DNA from: Streptomyces sp. GQFP
Lineage (GTDB): Bacteria > Actinomycetota > Actinomycetes > Streptomycetales > Streptomycetaceae
Direction: 5' to 3'
Assembly (NCBI RefSeq): GCF_021545335.1
Contig: NZ_CP089312.1
Coordinates: 62,001-126,000, forward strand
Length of the DNA stretch: 64,000 nucleotides
Shown here: positions 8,428 through 17,130 of the stretch, piece by piece
Layout: each line of letters starts with the position of its first letter
Numbering within the stretch: the first letter of the stretch is position 1
Notes under the pieces: generated by a model
Databases searched by the model: none
Seen by the model: the letters and a program-made list of their open reading frames with translations, nothing else
Told to the model about the DNA's origin: nothing
Program-made: the position numbers and the translations under genes

Positions 8428-9393
8428 TCACGGCCCTGGCCCCGGATCCGGCTGCACCGCCTCGGTGATCCCGGCCCGGGCCGCTTCGAGTTGTGCGGCG
8501 AACGCGATGCCCAGGAACAGGGCCACACCGGTCAGGTTGGCCCACAGCAGCAGGGCGACGAACGCCGTCAGGGGTCCGTACACGGCGCCGAACGACCCGC
8601 TCTTGGCGACGTAGAGCGCCAGCAGCCACGTGGCCGTGATCCACAGGACCAGGTGGACCGCCGAGCCGAACGCGAGCCAGGTGTAGCCCGGTTGGTCCCT
8701 GCGCGGCGCCCAGCGGAAGATCACCGCCGACGCGACCCAGGCGAGCACCACGCCCAGGGGCACTTCCAGGGGCCGCCACCAGTCGAGCAGTTCCTGGGGC
8801 CAGCCGAGGGCCTCCACCACCGCGTTCCCGATGGCGTCCCCCGCGACGAGCACGAGGAATCCCAGGACCATCGGCATGCCCGCCGTGAGCGCGAGGAGCA
8901 GGGAACGTCCGTACTTGGCCAGGAACGGCCGGTCGCGCTCGATGCCGTAGATACGGTTGGCGCCCCGCTCGACCTGCCCCATCGCCGAGGCGAGGTTGAG
9001 CACGGCGAAGGCCAGTCCCAGCCACATGGCGACTGCGTTCCAGGCGCCGGAACCGGCGCTGCGCGCGGTGGCGTCCAGGGCGTCCTCGACCAGACTCGCG
9101 CTGGCGCCCGGCACGATCTGGCCCAGGGTCAGTTCGATGATCCGCCCCACGCTCTCCGTGTGCACGGTGGTGGCCACGCCGACCAGCGCGATGGTGAACG
9201 GCACCAGGCCCAGGACGATTTGGAACGCGAGCGAACGGGAGTTGGTGAAGCCGTCGGCGTAGCGGAAACGGGAGAACGCGTCGAGGAGCAGTCGGCGGCC
9301 GCCGTAGTGCCTCAGCGCGGTGAGCGCCTCGTCTCCGGACAGCTCCTCCCCGATCATGTCCCGCGTCTGCGGAACGTGTACGACGGTCCCCAT
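8428..9393 (-). CDS. YihY/BrkB-family integral membrane protein
   Basis: 321 residues. The family signature appears at 'FRYADGFTNSRSLAFQIVLGLVPFTIALVG', followed by five further hydrophobic segments ('NAVAMWLGLAFAVLNLASAM', 'LLLALTAGMPMVLGFLVLVAG', 'VVLAWVASAVIFRWAP', 'AVHLVLWITATWLLALYV', 'LTAFVALLLWANLTGVALFLG'). The product is a six-helix inner membrane protein. BrkB-type proteins were once misnamed RNase BN; their biochemical role is unsettled. Monocistronic here. Confidence 0.85.
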   Translation of the reverse strand: MGTVVHVPQTRDMIGEELSGDEALTALRHYGGRRLLLDAFSRFRYADGFTNSRSLAFQIVLGLVPFTIALVGVATTVHTESVGRIIELTLGQIVPGASASLVEDALDATARSAGSGAWNAVAMWLGLAFAVLNLASAMGQVERGANRIYGIERDRPFLAKYGRSLLLALTAGMPMVLGFLVLVAGDAIGNAVVEALGWPQELLDWWRPLEVPLGVVLAWVASAVIFRWAPRRDQPGYTWLAFGSAVHLVLWITATWLLALYVAKSGSFGAVYGPLTAFVALLLWANLTGVALFLGIAFAAQLEAARAGITEAVQPDPGPGP

Positions 9394-9536
9394 CGAGAAC
9401 GTCTCCTCCTGTCGTCCGTACGGCGAGACGAGGAACGCGATCTTGCCGCGGGGAGAACCGTACAGCCGGACAGCTGTACGGGTCGGTCGTCAGGGGGATT
9501 CGGGGTGGCAGCGCCGACGATGAGCGGGTCGGGGCG

Positions 9537-9779
9537 TCAGAAGGGCATGCGGCCACGACCGCGGCGACCGGCCGAGCCGCTACGGCCCACGGCACGGGAA
9601 CTCGTCCGGAACGGCTTGCTGAACAGCCTGCCCAGGAAGCCGGGCGCCTTGCCGCCGGTCCGCGCGCCGGCGCCGAGCGAACGCTGTGTGCCGCGTTCGG
9701 GGTGGCGGGAGAGACGCGGGACGAGGAAGGCCAGCACGGCCAGGACCACACATACTCCGACAACTACGGCGATGATCAC
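9537..9779 (-). CDS. Small single-pass membrane protein (DUF6411-like)
   Basis: 80 residues, GTG start at 9779 with GGGAG eight bases upstream. One N-terminal membrane helix (IIAVVVGVCVVLAVLAFLV) followed by a very basic, Gly/Arg/Ser-rich cytoplasmic tail ending in 'RRGRGRMPF'. I recognise it as the small conserved Streptomyces family annotated, as I recall, DUF6411. No function is known. Confidence 0.75.
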   Translation of the reverse strand: MIIAVVVGVCVVLAVLAFLVPRLSRHPERGTQRSLGAGARTGGKAPGFLGRLFSKPFRTSSRAVGRSGSAGRRGRGRMPF

Positions 9780-9843
9780 GAGTCTGCTCCCTTGATTGGT
9801 CGGGACGACACGGGTGCCCCGGGCCCAGGCACCTACTCGTAAC

Positions 9844-9908
9844 GGGCGAGGCTCCCCGCGACGGGAGTTGAGGCATCTGACGCCTCGTCTCTCGCCCGCT
9901 GGGGAGCC
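9844..9908. terminator. Interlocked inverted repeats, possible terminator
   Basis: Three inverted repeats sit within 65 bases: GGGCGAG (9844-9850) with CTCGCCC (9891-9897); GGCTCCCC (9850-9857) with GGGGAGCC (9901-9908); and GAGGC (9870-9874) with GCCTC (9882-9886) around a 7-base loop. The first two interleave, so as RNA they would be alternative or pseudoknotted stems. The block lies just beyond the 3' end of the hydrolase remnant and may be its old terminator. Confidence 0.45.
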
Positions 9909-9922
9909 CCGCCCGTCGTGTG

Positions 9923-10712
9923 TCAGCCGCCGATGCCGGACTCGGTGGCCGCTCCGATCAGTTCAGCCGCGTCGGCCGGGCGGATGAAACCCGCGGCGGC
10001 CCCTCGTACGGTCGCGGCCGTCCTTCGCGACGAACGTGGCGTGGTCGGGGTACAGGGTCGCCGGTTTCTCGGCGGAGAAGGGGGTGGTCGTACCGAACAG
10101 GAAGCAGAACGACGCCCCGGTCTGCCCGAGGCCGGACAGGACGGCGACCGGTGCCTCGACCGACGGTGTGCGGACGCCGCCCACGACATTGCCGTGGGTG
10201 TCCAGGACGAAGGCGGGCGCGGAACCGGAGGTGTCCACCTGGAGGCGGGGTGCCTTGGCCGGGGGGATGCCGGTCTTCACCCAGCGGTTGAGTGCGAACT
10301 CGGCGGTGTCCAGGACGTAGTGCGCCTGGCCGGTGTTGATCGGCGAGCCGCAGCCGGTCCGGGTCGGGGGGCTGAGCATGGCCTTCAGTCCCTGGAGGCC
10401 GGCGGTGCCGCTGCCGTCGTTGATCGTGCCGAGGCCGATGTGCTCGTACTGGCCGGTCAACTCGCCCCGGGCGTAGCTCCAGTCGATGGGCAGCGGCACC
10501 TTGAACGGGGTCAGGCCCGCTTTCGGCGCGGTCTCCTGGAACAGGCGGGAGGACGTGTAGGGGGCGGAGGCCAGCAGGTCGTACGGGATGGTGGAGATGC
10601 CCAGCATCCGGGCGACGGTGGGGTACGCCCACCGGTTCAGGTCGTCGTAGAGGCCGGCCGCCACGGGGATGGACGTGGCGAAATTGGCCTTCGTGGGTTG
10701 CAGGGTCATGCC
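9923..10712 (-). pseudogene. 3' remnant of an alpha/beta-hydrolase-domain protein gene
   Basis: About 260 codons of a minus-strand gene are readable, starting near 'MTLQPTKANFATSI' and continuing 'LGISTIPYDLLASAPYTSSR', 'LPIDWSYARGELTGQYEHIG' and 'GSPINTGQAHYVLDTAEF'. This resembles the C-terminal half of secreted alpha/beta-hydrolase-domain proteins (PF20091-like, from memory). The N-terminal half and start are absent. Near 10013-10025 the frame is lost: after 'YPDHATFVAK' the expected ending 'TAATVRGAAAGFIRPADAAE' is found in a different frame, running to TGA at 9923. The gene is therefore 5'-deleted and frameshifted. Its broken end abuts the broken end of the HAD gene. Confidence 0.75.
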
Positions 10713-11257
10713 GTGGTTCTCCGACCAGCTGCGTGCCGCCTTCCGGCTGCCGTCCGTCGTCGCGCTCCAGGAGGGCCGGGATCTCTCCTGCGAGCAGCAC
10801 CGCCGTGCCATGTGGGGCTGGTGGGAGCGGGTGGACTTCCTGCGCGGCGCGGAGGAGGCGGCGTACCGGGAACTCACCGCCCCGGACGCCTGGGTCCCGT
10901 ACCCCGACACCGAGCCGGTGCTGCGCGCCCTGCGTGATCGCGGACTGCGTGTCGCCGTCGTGAGCGACTTCGCGTGGGATCTGCGCATCCACCTCGCCCA
11001 TCACGGGCTGGACGCCCTGATCGACACCTGCGTCGTCTCGTACGAGCAGGGCCGCGAGAAGCCCGATCCGCAGTTGTTCCTGAAGGCACGCGCCGACCTG
11101 GGCGATGACCCGCGGGCCACCCTCATGGTCGGTGACAACCCGGTCCGTGACGGGGGCGCGGCGGCCTGCGGTCTGCGGTCTGCGCACCTACATCCTCCCG
11201 GCGGAGCACCGGACCGGTGAGCGCGGCCTGGCGGACGTGCTGCGGCTCGTGGACTGA
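10712..11257 (+). pseudogene. 5'-truncated, frameshifted HAD-family hydrolase
   Basis: Readable from about 10712: HAD motif II region 'LRVAVVSDFAWDLR', the 'GREKPDPQLFLKA' lysine motif, and 'TLMVGDNPVRDG' motif IV. The motif I nucleophile (DxDxT) and N-terminal part are missing. At 11167-11180 the heptamer TGCGGTC occurs twice in tandem; removing one copy restores 'ACGLRTYILPAEHRTGERG', ending 'LRLVD' at TGA 11257. As it stands the frame ends early at 11220. Both lesions mark it as a pseudogene. Confidence 0.75.
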
Positions 11258-11298
11258 CAGCGGGGGCGGACCCATGACCGGGCTGGCAGGATGACCGC

Positions 11299-11652
11299 AT
11301 GGAACGTGTGCTTGGCATCGGTGGACATTTCATGCGGGCGGCCGATCCGGCGACCCTGAGCGCGTGGTACCGCGACTGTCTGGGCCTGGACGCCGACGAG
11401 CACGGCCTGTGGGAGCAGGCGGCCGGGCCGACGGTGTTCGCGGCGTTCGAGTCCGACACCGACTACTTCGGGTCCCTTACCCAGCAGACCATGCTCAACT
11501 TCCGGGTCCGCGACCTGGACGCGATGCTCGCGCAACTACGCGCCCAGGGAGCGGACGTGGCCGAGGAGACACAGGACATGAAAGGTGTCGGTCGGTTCGG
11601 CTGGGTCACCGACCCCGAGGGCAACCGGATCGAGCTGTGGCAGCCCGCCTGA
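11299..11652 (+). CDS. VOC family protein
   Basis: 117 residues. 'GIGGHFMRAADPATLSAWYRDCLGL' at the start and 'FGWVTDPEGNRIELWQP' at the end are the two halves of a glyoxalase/bleomycin-resistance fold, with His near residue 10 and Glu near 113 in metal-ligand positions. The substrate is unknown. It follows the HAD remnant by 41 bases and converges on the sulfotransferase gene with 8 bases between stops. Confidence 0.85.
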   Translation: MERVLGIGGHFMRAADPATLSAWYRDCLGLDADEHGLWEQAAGPTVFAAFESDTDYFGSLTQQTMLNFRVRDLDAMLAQLRAQGADVAEETQDMKGVGRFGWVTDPEGNRIELWQPA

Positions 11653-11660
11653 CCGCACGC

Positions 11661-12704
11661 TCACGCAGACGGTGACACTCGGCCCTCCAGGACGCGGGTG
11701 CCCGGGGCGCAGCTCTCCCGCAGTGCGGCGAGTTCGGCGGCGGGCAGACTCAGGGCGGAGCCTCGCCGGCTGTGGTCGAGCAGGGCCGTCCCTGCGTTCA
11801 GCCAGCTCGGCACGGGGTCCACGCCGATGAACTCCGCCAGGCGGGTCAGCTCTTCGGCAGGGCGGTCCAGGAGGTCCTCGTAGGCGAGGGTGGTGCGCCG
11901 GTCGGCGGGCAGCCCGGTGAGGAACTCCGTTCCCTCGGTGACGAGTTGGGACCACAGGGTCCCGAAGGTCCGCAGGGGGATGTCGCGGTCGCGTACGAGG
12001 GCCGGGTCGAAGCGGTCGTCGAGCAGGGGTGCCAGGTCCGGGGGCAGTGCGCGGACGTGCTCGGGGGTCAGGTCGCCGAAGCTGTCGATGCCGGCGCGGG
12101 TCTTGATCTCGCGGAGCAGGGAGATCGCGCGGTATCCGGGATGGCGGCTCATGGACAGGGCGCAGTCCGGGCCGTCGCGGAACATGTGCACGAACCGGGC
12201 CTCCGGGAAGGTCTCCCGCAGGCCCGGTGCCCAGCCGGTCGAGTAGCCCGAGCGCTCCACGACGGCGGTACGTCCGAAGCGGGCGCAGAGCAGACCGTAC
12301 AGGGCCCGGTGATGCTCGACGGCGGTACGCCTCGGCCAGTGGACGACCGCCGCGCCGAGTTCGTCGAGGAGTCCGTCCGGGTCGTCGGTGAGGTGGGGCA
12401 GCACCATCAGGGAGAGTGCGGGAATGCCGGCCGTGGTCCGCCCCGAGTATCTGCCGGGGCGGCTGGTGTGGAGGAACTCCGGCAGCGGCAGCCCGCTGCG
12501 GATCATCCGCTCGAAATGCGGCGCGGGGTCGGAGAGCGCCTGCCAGAACTCCTCGCCGCCCACTTCGCCCCGGGGGAAGGACGCGTCGCCCACCGAGGCC
12601 ATGAACTCGTTCAGACTCAGCACGTCCGGGTGGGAGTTGAGGATGCGGGACAGCGCCGTGGAGCCGCTGCGGCCCGTACCGAAGACGAAGGTCAGAGAAC
12701 GCAT
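11661..12704 (-). CDS. Sulfotransferase-family protein
   Basis: 347 residues from ATG 12704, selected because AAGGGGAT lies directly upstream and the protein then begins with the PAPS-binding strand. 'FVFGTGRSGSTALSRILNSHPDV' is the 5'-phosphosulfate-binding loop of Sulfotransfer_3-type enzymes. A later segment 'FVHMFRDGPDCALSMSRHPG' matches the 3'-phosphate-binding region. It would transfer sulfate from PAPS to an unknown acceptor (glycan, lipid or small molecule). The gene is alone, upstream of an acyl-CoA-dehydrogenase-like gene on the same strand. Confidence 0.85.
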   Translation of the reverse strand: MRSLTFVFGTGRSGSTALSRILNSHPDVLSLNEFMASVGDASFPRGEVGGEEFWQALSDPAPHFERMIRSGLPLPEFLHTSRPGRYSGRTTAGIPALSLMVLPHLTDDPDGLLDELGAAVVHWPRRTAVEHHRALYGLLCARFGRTAVVERSGYSTGWAPGLRETFPEARFVHMFRDGPDCALSMSRHPGYRAISLLREIKTRAGIDSFGDLTPEHVRALPPDLAPLLDDRFDPALVRDRDIPLRTFGTLWSQLVTEGTEFLTGLPADRRTTLAYEDLLDRPAEELTRLAEFIGVDPVPSWLNAGTALLDHSRRGSALSLPAAELAALRESCAPGTRVLEGRVSPSA

Positions 12705-12794
12705 GATCCCCTTTCGACTGGTGGATTTCACGTGGTGGACGGTGCGCGCTGTTCAACTCTGCCCGGCCCGGCAGGTTGCGCACCCCCGCGAGTT

Positions 12795-13928
12795 CTAGGG
12801 GTAGCCGGGGAAGGGCTGGACGCCCATGAGCACCGCGCCCGCGCCGTCGTACATGCCCTCCTGGAGGAAGGCGTGTTGCGGTACGACCGAGGCGTCGCGC
12901 AAGTGGCGCTGGAGAGGGCTGTCCTCGGCGACGGCGTCGATGCCGCCGAGTTGGTAGGCGGTCCGGACGACCTCGAAGGAGGTCTTGGCGAGGTGCGCGG
13001 AGGCCAGGCGCAGCATGCTCGCCCGGTCGGCGGTGACGGGGTCGCCCGCGCTGACCATCGCCCATGCCTCCTCCGTGGCCTCGTAGAAGAAGGCGCGTAC
13101 GGACCGGAGTTGGGCCTCCGCCCGGCCGATCGCGATGCGGTAGGTGGCGCGTTCGGCGGGTTTGGGGGCGCCGGTGTAGCCGGACCTGCCGCCCTGTGCG
13201 ATGACGTGGTCGAGGGCGGCGCGGGCGACACCGAGGCCGACGACGGCCAGGACCTGGGAGGCGTAGGGGACGGTCGGGTAGCGGTAGAGGGGTTCGTCGA
13301 CGGTGGCGGCGCCGCCGCGGACGAACGTCCACTCCTCGGGTACGACGGCCCCTTCGACCACCAGGTCATGGCTGCCGGTACCGCGCAGGCCGATGACGTC
13401 CCAGTTCTCGGCGATCCTCACCCGGTCGGGTCGCAGTACGGCGGTGAGGGGCCGTCCCGCCTTGTCCGCACCGGCCTTGATGCCGACGCCGAGGAGGTCC
13501 GCGCCCATGCAGCCGCTGGCGAACCTCCATCGGCCCGAGACCCGGTAGCCGCCCTCGACACGTTCGGCGGGTTGTACGGGGAACAGGCCGCCCGCGAAGG
13601 CGACATCGGGTCCGTCGGTGTACAACTCGGCCTGGGTGTCGAGCGGCAGGCCGGCCAGGTAGACGCCGGAACAGCCGAAGCTCGCGACCCAGCCGGCCGA
13701 GCCGTCGACGACCGATATCCGCTCGATCAGGCGAAGGAACTCCGCGGGCGGAAGGGCGTCGCCGCCGAAGCGCCGGGGCACGCTCGCCCGGTAGAGTCCC
13801 GCGTCCTTGAACACGGCGATCACCTCGCGCGGAACATGCCGTTTCTCCTCGAACTCGGCCCGCCGCTCCTCGACCACGGCCAGCACCCGGTCCAGCTTCG
13901 GCCCTGAGGAGTCCGGCGCCTGTGTCAT
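12795..13928 (-). CDS. Acyl-CoA-dehydrogenase-fold flavin monooxygenase
   Basis: 377 residues. N-terminal helical domain 'FKDAGLYRASVPRRFGGDALPPAEFLRLIERISVVDGSAGWV', middle beta domain 'GYRVSGRWRFASGCMGAD' and C-terminal four-helix domain around 'YRIAIGRAEAQLRSVRAFFYE'. This pattern (no acyl-CoA catalytic Glu motif, a 'W-x-FASG' segment) fits group D flavin-dependent monooxygenases of the HsaA/HpaB/DszC type rather than beta-oxidation enzymes. They need reduced flavin from a partner reductase, which is not adjacent. Confidence 0.8.
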   Translation of the reverse strand: MTQAPDSSGPKLDRVLAVVEERRAEFEEKRHVPREVIAVFKDAGLYRASVPRRFGGDALPPAEFLRLIERISVVDGSAGWVASFGCSGVYLAGLPLDTQAELYTDGPDVAFAGGLFPVQPAERVEGGYRVSGRWRFASGCMGADLLGVGIKAGADKAGRPLTAVLRPDRVRIAENWDVIGLRGTGSHDLVVEGAVVPEEWTFVRGGAATVDEPLYRYPTVPYASQVLAVVGLGVARAALDHVIAQGGRSGYTGAPKPAERATYRIAIGRAEAQLRSVRAFFYEATEEAWAMVSAGDPVTADRASMLRLASAHLAKTSFEVVRTAYQLGGIDAVAEDSPLQRHLRDASVVPQHAFLQEGMYDGAGAVLMGVQPFPGYP

Positions 13929-14143
13929 GAGAACAACCCCCTCGTATCGCCCTGCCAGGACGCCAAGTTCGTCGTCTGTTCGTCAACGCGCGGCTCGGCC
14001 GCGTTCGGTGGAGCCCGATCAAAGATTCGAGGGGGCAAACACCGCAAGGCGGCACATCCGGATTCGCCGGACCCTCGTCCGTTCGGCGGTCTACCGTACA
14101 GACATGCCGCGCTGCCCGCCGCGGTCGGACGAGGAGGAATCCC

Positions 14144-14686
14144 GTGTCATCGCCCTGTGACCCCCAGTACGCTCCCGCCGGCGACGTGGGGGCGGCGCTC
14201 ATGGTGGTCGACTCCCGGATCAAAGCGATCCACGACGGCAAGACCGACACGGGCCCGGAACAGCAGCAGCTGATCCAGCAGTACGCCGCCACCTTGGGTC
14301 CCGAGGGAGTCGACGCGCTGGTGGACGGGGCGTGCACCCTCATCTACATGTTCATGGAGTGGCTGAGGAAGGCCCACGAGGACCACGACAAGGACGTCAT
14401 CGAGTACGTGGTGCCCACCCTCGTGGCCACGATGCGCATGATGCCCAAGACCTTCCGGCCCGAGGTCATCCCCACCATGGCCGGCCTGGTCGTCGCGGCC
14501 AGCACCGGTCTGAGCCCCAACCTGTGGCGTGCGCAGTACGGGCTCTGGACCGACGCCGAGATGAATCCCCTGGAGGCCACGGCGGTCCTGCTCGCGGAGC
14601 ACATCAACCGGATCGCCGAGGACCACGACTACGCCACCCGTCTGATCACCGACGCGCTGTCCAGGGCGGACGAGGACCTGGACTGA
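14144..14686 (+). CDS. Conserved hypothetical protein, all-helical
   Basis: 180 residues, GTG start at 14144 behind GAGGAGGAA. No signal peptide. The sequence is predicted all-helical with repeated amphipathic segments ('LIQQYAATLGPEGVDALVDGACTLIYMFMEWLRKAHEDHDKDVIEY' region, then 'VPTLVATMRMMPKTFRPEVIPTMAGLVVAASTGLSPNLWRAQYG'). I do not recognise the family. It converges with the CitB-type regulator, with only 14 bases between stops, and is not evidently linked to it. Confidence 0.65.
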   Translation: MSSPCDPQYAPAGDVGAALMVVDSRIKAIHDGKTDTGPEQQQLIQQYAATLGPEGVDALVDGACTLIYMFMEWLRKAHEDHDKDVIEYVVPTLVATMRMMPKTFRPEVIPTMAGLVVAASTGLSPNLWRAQYGLWTDAEMNPLEATAVLLAEHINRIAEDHDYATRLITDALSRADEDLD

Positions 14687-14700
14687 CGCGCGGTGTCCGC

Positions 14701-15375
14701 TCAGGTGTGCCAGTGGTAGCGCCGCTCGGGGCGTCCCGTCTGCCCGTACCGCAGGGTCACCACCGCCTGGCCCGTGACGCTGAGGTATTCGAGGTAGCGG
14801 CGCGCGCTGACGCGGGAGATGCCGACCCGCGTCGCGCACTCGGCGGCGGACAGGGTTCCGTCGGCCGCGCGCAGTGCGCGTTGGACGAGTTCGGCGGTCT
14901 CCACGCTCATGCCCTTCGGCAGTGTCGGCGTCACCGTCGGCGCCGCCACCCGTCCCAGCGCGCGGTCCACGTCGGCCTGCCCGCTGACCGTGGCGGCGTG
15001 CAGATTGCCGCGCCGGGCGCTGTAGCGCTCCAGCCTGTGCTTGAGGTCGTCGGCGTCGAAGGGTTTGAGCAGGTAGTCGACCACCCCCTGGCGTACGGCG
15101 CCCCGGACCGCCTCGGCCTCGCGGGCCGCGCTGATCACCAGCACGTCGCAGTCCTGGGCCGCCGTCCGCAGCCTCGGGATGACATCCAGGCCGAACATGT
15201 CGGGCAGATACAGGTCGAGCAGCACCAGGTCGGGCTGCAGCTCGGCGGCGGCGGAGAGTGCCTGTTCCCCGCAGTTCGCCGACCCGACCACGCGGAAGCC
15301 TTCCACGCCATCGACGAAGCCCCGGTGGATCCGCGCCACCATGAAGTCGTCCTCGACCACCAGGACGTCGATCAT
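14701..15375 (-). CDS. CitB/DcuR-type response regulator
   Basis: 224 residues. Receiver domain 1-120: 'IDVLVVEDDFMVARIHRGFV', phosphoacceptor Asp in 'LVLLDLYLPDMFGLDVIPRL', and Lys in 'YLLKPFDADDLKHRLERY'. A C-terminal helix-turn-helix follows, around 'GTLSAAECATRVGISRVSARRYLEYL'. It overlaps the sensor kinase gene by four bases, so the two are translationally coupled. In CitAB/TctDE-type systems the regulator activates di- or tricarboxylate transport genes; the divergent tctCBA operon is the obvious target. Confidence 0.92.
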   Translation of the reverse strand: MIDVLVVEDDFMVARIHRGFVDGVEGFRVVGSANCGEQALSAAAELQPDLVLLDLYLPDMFGLDVIPRLRTAAQDCDVLVISAAREAEAVRGAVRQGVVDYLLKPFDADDLKHRLERYSARRGNLHAATVSGQADVDRALGRVAAPTVTPTLPKGMSVETAELVQRALRAADGTLSAAECATRVGISRVSARRYLEYLSVTGQAVVTLRYGQTGRPERRYHWHT

Positions 15376-17033
15376 CGGACCTCCTCCGTCTCCCGATCGG
15401 TGAGCTGACCCACGGACATCCGGGCCGTGAACACGGCACCGGGATGGGTGTTGGCCACCGACACCTCGCCCCCTCTGCGGGTGCAGACCAGCCGGGTGAG
15501 CGCCAGACCGATCCCCCGGTCGCCGCCCTGCGCGGCCTTGGTGGTGAAGCCCTGGGAGAACACCTCCTGGGCCAGCTCGGGGGCCACACCCGGGCCCGAG
15601 TCGCGCACCACTATCTCCACGCTCGACGCGTCCTGGCGCAGTTCGACCTCCACCCAGGCCTCGTCCGCGTGGTCCGGGGCCGCGGCGGCGTCGAGGGCGT
15701 TGTCGACGAGGTTGCCGACCACCGTCGCCACGTCCGCGGAGTCCGTCGGCTCCAGCCGGTCCAGGGCCGTCAGTTCCGATATGCGCAACTGCACCCGGCG
15801 CTCCGCCGCGAGCGCCGACTTCGCCGTGAGCAGCGCGGCGACGGCATGGTCACGGACCCGGCTGGTGAGGGTCAGGTCGAGCGACTCGCGGTGCTTGCGC
15901 AGGGCGCGGACGTACCGTACGACCTCGTCGTGCTCGCCGATCTGGATCAGCCCGGAGATGGTGTGCAGTTGGTTGGAGAACTCGTGGGCCTGGGCGCGCA
16001 GCAGTTCGGTGCTGCTGCGGAACGAGCCCAACTCCCTTTCCAGCTGGGCCAGTTCGGTGCGGTCGCGCAGGGTCGTCACCGAGCCGAGCCGGCGGCCGTC
16101 CTTGGTGACGTCCATCCGGTTCATCACCAGTACCCGGCCCCGGCGTACGACCACCTCGTCGCGTCGCTCGCTGTCGTGCTCGGCGTCCTGCTCGCCGCCG
16201 GTCCCGGCCAGGACGTCGTACAGCCTGCCCTCGATGCCGAGGTCGGCGAGGCTCATCCCGACGCAGTCCTCGGGCAGGTCGAGCAGTTTGCGGCCGACCT
16301 CGTTGACCAGGGTGAGCCGCAGGTGCGGGTCGAGCGAGATCACGCCCTCGGCGATCCCGAACAGCATGGCCTCCCGGTGCTCGGCGAGGCCCGCGATCTC
16401 GCGGGGTTCGAGGCCGAAGGTCTGGCGTTTGATCCGCCGGGCCAGCAGCCAGGACCCGGCGACCCCCAGCACGCTCGCGATGCCGAGATAGGCGAGCAGA
16501 TACGACGAGGCTCCGCTCAGCCGCTGCCAAACCGTCGGTGAGACGCGTCCGATCATGACCGTGCCGAGATGCTCGCCGACGTGATCCAGGTCCTCGCCGA
16601 GCACCGGGACCTGGGCGACCAGCTCGCGGACCCCGTCCACCGGCAGCTCCCCGGACCAGCCGCGCGCCTGCGCGACGCTGGGCCCGTCGACCGGGAGCCG
16701 GGTCCCGACCAGGGTGGGGTTGGTGGAGGCGACGATCCTGCCGTGTTCGTCGGCGACCGTGACGGAGGTGACGTTCGACCGGGTCAGTGTGGTCTGCAGG
16801 AGCGGGGCGAGGGTCTCACCGGGGGCGGGACGGACGAGCTGGGTGCGCAACAGTGGGTTTCCGGCCATCTCCTCGGCGAGGGCACTCACCCGTCGGCCCT
16901 CGACCCGGTCGAACGTCGCCCGCGACTGCGCGAGCGACACCGCGGCGACCGCGAACAGCACCATCACCACGCCCGTGAGCTGCAAAACCAGCAGCTCACC
17001 GGCGAGCGTATGACGGCGTGACACAACGACCAC
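15372..17033 (-). CDS. CitA/DcuS-type sensor histidine kinase
   Basis: 553 residues from GTG 17033, chosen for GGTTGAG six bases upstream; TTG 17051 is an alternative. Transmembrane helix 'LLVLQLTGVVMVLFAVAAVSLA', then a periplasmic PAS-like sensor domain ('VADEHGRIVASTNPTLVGTRLP') like those binding citrate or C4-dicarboxylates. A second helix is near 'YLLAYLGIASVLGVAGSWLLA', followed by a cytoplasmic PAS domain. The phosphoacceptor His lies in 'RAQAHEFSNQLHTISGLIQ' and the HATPase domain in 'VVGNLVDNALDAA' and 'DSGPGVAPELAQEVF'. It probably senses an external carboxylate transported by TctCBA. Confidence 0.92.
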   Translation of the reverse strand: MVVVSRRHTLAGELLVLQLTGVVMVLFAVAAVSLAQSRATFDRVEGRRVSALAEEMAGNPLLRTQLVRPAPGETLAPLLQTTLTRSNVTSVTVADEHGRIVASTNPTLVGTRLPVDGPSVAQARGWSGELPVDGVRELVAQVPVLGEDLDHVGEHLGTVMIGRVSPTVWQRLSGASSYLLAYLGIASVLGVAGSWLLARRIKRQTFGLEPREIAGLAEHREAMLFGIAEGVISLDPHLRLTLVNEVGRKLLDLPEDCVGMSLADLGIEGRLYDVLAGTGGEQDAEHDSERRDEVVVRRGRVLVMNRMDVTKDGRRLGSVTTLRDRTELAQLERELGSFRSSTELLRAQAHEFSNQLHTISGLIQIGEHDEVVRYVRALRKHRESLDLTLTSRVRDHAVAALLTAKSALAAERRVQLRISELTALDRLEPTDSADVATVVGNLVDNALDAAAAPDHADEAWVEVELRQDASSVEIVVRDSGPGVAPELAQEVFSQGFTTKAAQGGDRGIGLALTRLVCTRRGGEVSVANTHPGAVFTARMSVGQLTDRETEEVR

Positions 17034-17130
17034 TATGAACTCAACCTTCAATGGTCACACAAGGCAGACGGGGTGTCCCCCGAGCCGCACAATCATGGCG
17101 CCGGACTCGCCCAAGCGAAAGAGATGAGCC

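Noticed and set aside
11536..13332. Long minus-strand frame spanning the sulfotransferase and monooxygenase genes
   Set aside because: Arg/Pro/His-rich out-of-frame reading; crosses two real genes and their intergenic region.
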